DNA of 64,000 nucleotides, from assembly GCF_042466665.1 (NCBI RefSeq), contig NZ_CP162102.1, forward strand, positions 124,001 to 188,000, written 5' to 3'. Shown here one piece after another: positions 63,912 to 64,000 of this stretch (the stretch's first letter is position 1; every line of letters begins with the position of its first letter). The notes under the pieces were generated by a model. The model was not told where the DNA came from. It worked only from the letters and a program-made list of their open reading frames with translations, and did not search any database. This stretch comes from Peterkaempfera podocarpi (GTDB lineage Bacteria > Actinomycetota > Actinomycetes > Streptomycetales > Streptomycetaceae). The translations under genes and the position numbers were made by a program.

Positions 63912-64000
63912 ATCGACATGCGGGTTGCGGGCAAGGGTGGGCGGGGTACGGCGCAGCTCGGTGACCGGCTGATGCCGGATGTTCCGGGCCGCGAGGGTGT

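Noticed and set aside
1..64000. Complete antibiotic biosynthetic gene cluster
   Set aside because: LAL and PAS-LuxR regulators and an LLM monooxygenase occur, but there is no PKS, NRPS, terpene or RiPP core gene.

Overview
The window is very GC-rich and reads like Streptomyces or a close relative (Streptomycetaceae). The evidence is codon use with G/C at nearly every third position, GTG and TTG starts, many TetR/LuxR/LysR regulators, SpoIIE-type phosphatases, Sec/Tat-like exported hydrolases, and several genes whose start codon lies 6-8 bases after a TANNNT -10 box (probable leaderless mRNAs). I see no rRNA, tRNA, CRISPR array, prophage or intact insertion sequence. The content suggests a chromosomal accessory region: short transcription units in both orientations, long non-coding gaps and several broken genes.

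Layout. 1-6.9 kb: MECR-like dehydrogenase, lipoprotein L,D-transpeptidase, a protein with two copies of a P-loop kinase domain, transglutaminase-like protein. 7.2-17.3 kb: signalling block with a NarL-type response regulator and its frameshifted histidine kinase, a GAF/SpoIIE-like/HATPase protein whose phosphatase motifs are degenerate, a large LuxR ATPase regulator, a ThDP enzyme of the acetolactate synthase type and a membrane-bound SpoIIE phosphatase with intact motifs. 17.6-24.1 kb: unknown protein, DUF899 protein, rhodanese, a threonyl-tRNA synthetase lacking its editing domain behind a Thr-rich leader peptide and terminator hairpin, and a NERD-domain protein. 24.1-32 kb: decayed DNA, a LysR pseudogene, NAD-binding oxidoreductases with TetR regulators, a GNAT enzyme, a perfect 11 x 8-bp repeat and a WrbA quinone reductase.

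32.2-43 kb: a 1157-residue secreted phosphodiester glycosidase/calcineurin-like fusion; a four-gene acyl-CoA operon (acyl-CoA dehydrogenase, family III CoA-transferase, frameshifted enoyl-CoA hydratase, 3-hydroxyacyl-CoA dehydrogenase) that would form a short beta-oxidation-like route; then a luciferase-like monooxygenase with its FMN reductase. 43-64 kb: PAS-LuxR regulator, DUF3533-like membrane protein, SDR behind two identical palindromes, a valyl-tRNA synthetase of the archaeal/rickettsial-like type, tandem-GNAT protein, secreted GH31 with two CBM35-like domains, SDR lacking the YxxxK pair, a putative apolipoprotein N-acyltransferase with Ser in place of the catalytic Cys, aldo/keto reductase with divergent TetR, MBL-fold hydrolase, MmcQ/YjbR protein and a GH85 endo-beta-N-acetylglucosaminidase whose frame is open to the right edge.

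The best candidate for something worth following up is the threonine-leader/ThrRS unit at 21.64-23.03 kb. A probably leaderless 16-codon peptide with three consecutive Thr codons, a 14-bp hairpin and an editing-less ThrRS together look like a starvation-inducible synthetase under ribosome-mediated attenuation.
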